A stretch of 64,000 nt of DNA from Meghimatium bilineatum. Taxonomy: Eukaryota; Mollusca; Gastropoda; Stylommatophora; Philomycidae. The position numbers and the translations under genes are program-made. This document shows positions 55,201 through 61,200 of this stretch, in pieces. The notes below the pieces were generated by a model. That model was not told the DNA's origin. It saw only the letters and a list, made by a program, of their open reading frames with translations, and made no database searches. Every line of letters starts with the position of its first letter. The first letter of the stretch is position 1. The stretch is from NCBI GenBank assembly GCA_034231615.1, contig CM067314.1:5024501-5088500 (forward strand). Direction: 5' to 3'.

Positions 55201-58200
55201 TTCTCATGAACCTGTTACGAGTTATTACCAAAAATGTTGTTTTCACTTTGACCTCTTTTATGACCTCACAAATCATGAGTTGGGTACAATTCAAGTAACG
55301 ACGAGACGTTAATGAGCATGGGGACACAGTCGATGAGTTGAATAATGTCCAATAAACATATAAAAAAAACTCCAAAGAAAAGTTGTGGTTCCTTTTTTTT
55401 AACAGTATATGTATAAAAGCCTTGGTCATATAACTAAACAGCATTATGTGTGCATAGTTTTGTATTTATAAAATACCCGATGCAGATATGATATTTCACG
55501 CATATATCGTGTATCATATCATATTTCATGCATATGCTAGCATATATCATGTATCATATCATATTGTGTGTATCATATTAAGTTTCATGTGTCAGATATC
55601 TTTCACGTATATATCACATTGTGTGTATCATGTTACATGTTATTAATCATATGTCATATGTTTCTGCAGGTGCTGACAACTGATATCTTCTGGGATCATC
55701 TAGAAAACATATTCACACAAATCAATTCATGGAAGTTTAACAACAGCCTAATAGCAATGAAATTTATGTCTGCATCTAAAGTACGGCAAGTCCGTGTCAT
55801 GAGTTATCAAGGTTAACAGTACTGATTTCTTCGTTATTGTGATTAACAGTAGTTTCACAATTCTGCTACATCATCACAACACAGTATCATCCATTCACTT
55901 CACAACACAGTATCATCCATTCACTTCACAACACAGTATCATTCAATCACTTCACAACACAGTATCATTCAATCACTTCACAGCACAGTATCATCCAATC
56001 ACTTCACAACACAGTATCATCCAATATCTCTACGGCAAAATATCATCAAATCACTTTACAGCACAATATCACCCAATCTATTTACAATACAGTATCACTG
56101 ATTCACTTATGTATCATCCAATCACTTTACAACACAGTATCACTCAATCAACACAGTATCACTCATTCCTCCACAGTATCATCGAATCACTGTACCACAC
56201 AATATCATTCGATCACGTCACAATCAATGAATCATCCAATCACGTCACAACACATAAATCATCTATTCATGTCACAACCAATGAATCATCCAATCACATC
56301 ACAAACATGAATCATCTGATCACTTCACAACACATAAATCATCCGTTCATGTCACTACACATAAATCATCAGTTCACATCACAACCAATGAATCATCCAC
56401 ACACTTGACAACACAGTAGGCTTATTATCACTCAATAAAATGTATATCCTAACAGGCAACTGTATAGAGGACTTTCCAGATCTAATCGAGCCGAGATGTC
56501 TAATGGATGTTGAAGAATCAACGTTAGGTTAGTAGTTTATTTATATCAGTCATTTTCTGAAACAATGGCGGTAGACTGAGGGCATCCATGGTTCCATCTA
56601 TTTGAGCTGTGGCAAATGGTAATTATGCTGATAGATTACATAGCCGTGATGGTATAGCTCTAAATTATATGTTGTTCTTCCATCACAAGTGATGGTGGCT
56701 ATTTGTTATAGAGTCTACCCACTTCTGGAAATTCAATTAGCATTATGTTCTTAAATATGAGTTCGTAAAAGACTAATATGTTCCCCAAGTCTTATTTAGG
56801 TCACAAATGTCCTTGGACAATTCAGGCATAGAATGACCACTGTAGACACTGTGAACCTAAATTATATATGAGGCCAATTTCTAGTATAGTCTCCGTTGTG
56901 ACCTTTCGTTCTACTCTCGAGGTATTACCTAACCTTTCCAGTGTTTAGATAAGTTGCGTAAGGTTATAGATTTTGGGAGTGGTGGGTTAAAAGGATTAGA
57001 ATTAGTTTATATATTATTTTGGGAGGAGAGGGGAGAAGAATAAGAATTAGTGTTTAGAATTAATAATTAATTCTCGAAGAATTCTTGTGTAAGGCATGAA
57101 TCAATAGGATTGGTTTTTCAAGGGAAATCTGTGACGTTAATGTAAACAGTGCACTATTTTAACTATTTATAGCCCAACGGAGACCTATACTAGAAATTCA
57201 TCAATCATGCGTATGTGTTGCCAAACTGAACAGGAAAGTAAAGAATAACAACACTCTTTACCTTTCATGCATGTGCTAAGAGGTGGCTAAGGAGATTATA
57301 TAGATAAGTACGTGGACAACATTTGGAAATAATGCTACACAGCTACAGTATTAAAAATACTATAGAGTTAGAAATTCATTGATAATTGCAATTCAACAAT
57401 ACGTCAACCAAGTAGGCCTATGTACGTCAATCCTGAAAAAAGTTATACATTTTTTCAGAATTAATTTGACATCAAAATAATTTACATGAAACATAGGCCT
57501 ATAGGAAAATATAAATTAAACTTGTGATCACAAAATAACTGAGCTGATAATTTCTGAATTATCTTTTTTATTTTAAATAATAGGCCCTATAACACACAAA
57601 CCGTAGGCCTACATTTTTTTGTTTTATTTTAAATAACACGTAAACCATACATTTTTGTGTTTGCAAAGACAAGACGCATCTGTTCATCCCATTTCTATAA
57701 TTTTCAGAAGCAAGCACAACTAATTCATATTCAAAAATAGCAGATAATTAGCATATTTAAAAAAATTAATTAATTACAGGGTAGTCGGGGACTAGATGTC
57801 GCACTTTTCATGTATTAGCATATTTTGACAACTAGACTTAATTATGAGAGACCAAACTGCTGCTTATCCATCCATCATTCATTTGTGATGTTATTGACAA
57901 CATAGGCCTACAGCTACGTGTAGACAGTAGAATGAGAATTTTCTAACATTAGGCCTATGTTTAAAAAAACATTTTTCAGGCCTGCAAGATGGTGCAGGCA
58001 AAAATGGGCAAAAAATAAGTGCAAAAACAATGGAGAATTGACAAAAACTGCAAAATAGTTGGAGAATTATAGAACACAAACGTGAGGCCTAAAACCCCCT
58101 TCTCTCTATAGCTGCCATGATAAAATGCATATACAGATATTTATAACCACAGTGAGAAATTGATGATGTGTTCAGACCCTGATGTCCAAGTACTTAATTA

Positions 58201-61200
58201 TGCAGTAGAGTCGGCTATCTTATTCCATTATAATGTCCTATATATATATTATATATGCCCTACTCTGTTCACAGATAATTTTGAAGTTGAATTTAAGCAG
58301 GAGTTTGAGAACAAATGAAGAAGTAGTAGTGATGCCCAAAGATTCAAAAATAATTGGAAAAACAATGTTCTTGATTAGAGACATCATGCGATAGCAAGAA
58401 TGGATGTGTTCTTATACCGGTGTTCAACTAATCTGATTTTCTTTCCGAAAGAACCAGCAACCTATGGGAATAATGTGCCTAGATATTTGTAAAGGATAGT
58501 CTAACGGAATTAAACGAAATCAAAAATATATAGAAGAACTGTTACAAAGAGACAGAATTTATAATATTGATTATATGATCTTTATATCCTTCTAGAGAGG
58601 ACAATCTTCCCCATCCCTGGTCTCTCCCATTTCTGTAATTATTTATATGTACACATTATCACCTCCAACATTGTCTTCTTCACTCTATAGTAAATCAATG
58701 ACTGTCCTTATTGAGTTGTGCCTTTTTTCAATACTATGTCATCAATCACATCACTGCCTGCCAATGAGTCAGCTCTTTGATTGCCTCTGCATGATCATGT
58801 GATATATTCATGCAATGTTGTGATCAACCGAGTTGTTCAGTAACATGACTCATTTTTTCTTAACATGCAACTTTCTAACTTACATAACATGCTTTGGAAG
58901 AATGATGGGAATATATGTGCGAGTAGATTTTCAGTCACCAGCCGAGTGACACGGTCACCGCTTCTATTTCCATTTTCATGCTCGATGTTGTAGTGGAGTA
59001 GGAAGATGATTTTTCAAGCACCATTTTCACATGTTGTAGGCAAAGAAACTTCATTAGCACCTACTCGTTTTTCTGTTGACGGAGCCATCTATGTATATGA
59101 TTGTCTTGTGGTTTTGAGTACAACTGTACAAGTTCCTGCACCTCTGTCCTGATATCAGTTCATTCACTAAACACTTTCCCCAGTTGTATTACTACATTTA
59201 TCAGACTTTTTTCTCTTTGCAAACCACCACTAATTCACTGAGGAGTGCGTTAGCCTAATTGATAGTGAGCTTGCTTTCTATCACTGGGTTACAGCGTGCC
59301 CAGTTCAAAACCATGTGTGGACAAAAAATCTGGATTGTGATTTCTTGCTTGAGATGACCACTCCTCCAGTCGACTCAGCTGTAAATAAGTACCTGACTCA
59401 TGAGTTAGGGGAGGTAAAGACAGCAAGGAAGGGAACTGGCCATCCTACCTAATATTTGTTGTGAGTACATGAAGAGCTATCGTCATCCCCAACGGCAGGT
59501 TGCTGCCATTAGACATACCTTTACCTTTACTAATTCACTGTCTCTGACTCCTTCCAATTCACATACTCTGAGCAATGTGTGCTCTGCTTCTGCCATCCAT
59601 GAAGTTCCACATTTGATTCATTATCCCTTTTGTCTCATCTAGATGCTAGTGTAATATCCACTGCTAAAACATCTTCAGATTTGCTCACATGAAAAGAAAA
59701 TTAGAAGGAACATTGGTGGTGATGAATGTTGGCTGCATTGAGGTAAACAATGAAAATAATGTCCTAGGCATCAATTATTCACTCCTAATTCGTTACCACC
59801 GTTACTTAAATAAATACATACACACCCGATTGCTTAGCATTTACCAAATTTAGTAACATGTTTGTTTACCCATAATATATAAATATATATATTATGTATC
59901 CTGTATATTTCATTAATATTAAGTTGTTCTATACATTCTTCAGAAACTAGAGCATTCGCAAATACATGGAATACACCGTTAGAAAAAGTGCCAGCAAAAG
60001 CAGGACCTTATAATTACAGAAGAGGGGGATATTTTGAGCAGGTGGTAACAGAATTTCACATATATCAGGGTGGAGGGTAGGTGGTATTTGATAGTCTGTT
60101 TATAATTTGAATGTTATGTTTGTTACGAATGTTTTTTATGAGTCAGCAATGACAAAATTGTTAGGTACTTTCCTTTTAATAGAAATGCAGAAATTGCAAA
60201 ACGAACTCTTAACCCTATAGTTGGTACATTGTTCTCAGTTGTGCAGAATTCTTTCCCTCAATTATTTTCTCCTTGTGCTGAATAATTCTCTTATTGTACA
60301 AAATTAAGAGAACTTCTAAGGTATTGGCTTTCTATTGAATATTATCAGACAGTAGCTAGAATATTATACTGCATGGCTGGAATGTTTGACACTTACTAGC
60401 GGTTGCCATTTCCAGAATGAAATCAATATTTATTTTTAGCAATAGAAAACACAAGAAACAGTGAACTCATCAATAGCTAGATAAAATAGATAAAGGAATG
60501 AGTAAACTCATTCGTTGCAGCTTAAAGCGTTAATAGGAAAATAAATATAACACTACAGAGAGTAATAAAGGGAAGAAGGAGCAACAATCTATTCTGCTGG
60601 CCAAAATTCCTCTATATCATCCAGAGACATCAAATGGGGTATTCTAGTTGTGAAGGGCACAGTCTAGTGCAATATAATCTAGTATCCTATGGTCACATAC
60701 CCTTCCAGGTGCATGCATACACCTCTGCACCAAGCAATTCATCGTTCTTCAGTCAAATCTTTTGATCTATCTGCAGTGACAGGGCACCTAGCATTCCCAC
60801 TCCCTAGGAGTCTAACGTAAAGGAACTCCGACACAATGTCCACTGCCCTGCATCTTTCATCATCCATGGGAACCATTTGCCAGAAGACAAAAGTCAGAAA
60901 TGAAGACATGCAGTGAAGGTGTATTTTTTCACAGGTGACTGGCCTATGTTTGCTCAGTTGCCTGAAGAGAAGACAGCATCACAATTCTTTGCACCCTGAA
61001 CTAGAAGTCGAAGTCCCAGTTAACAAATATGAAATCACACAGGATGAAGTAGTAAAGATGCATGTCAATATAATACAGTGGAATCACTGAAATATTTATA
61101 CAAAAACCCATATTCCCTATATACAATTATATCAAGTATAAATATAATTGGGGATTTGGGAGTGTCTAAAATAAGGTATTATTTGTTATAAACATATGCA

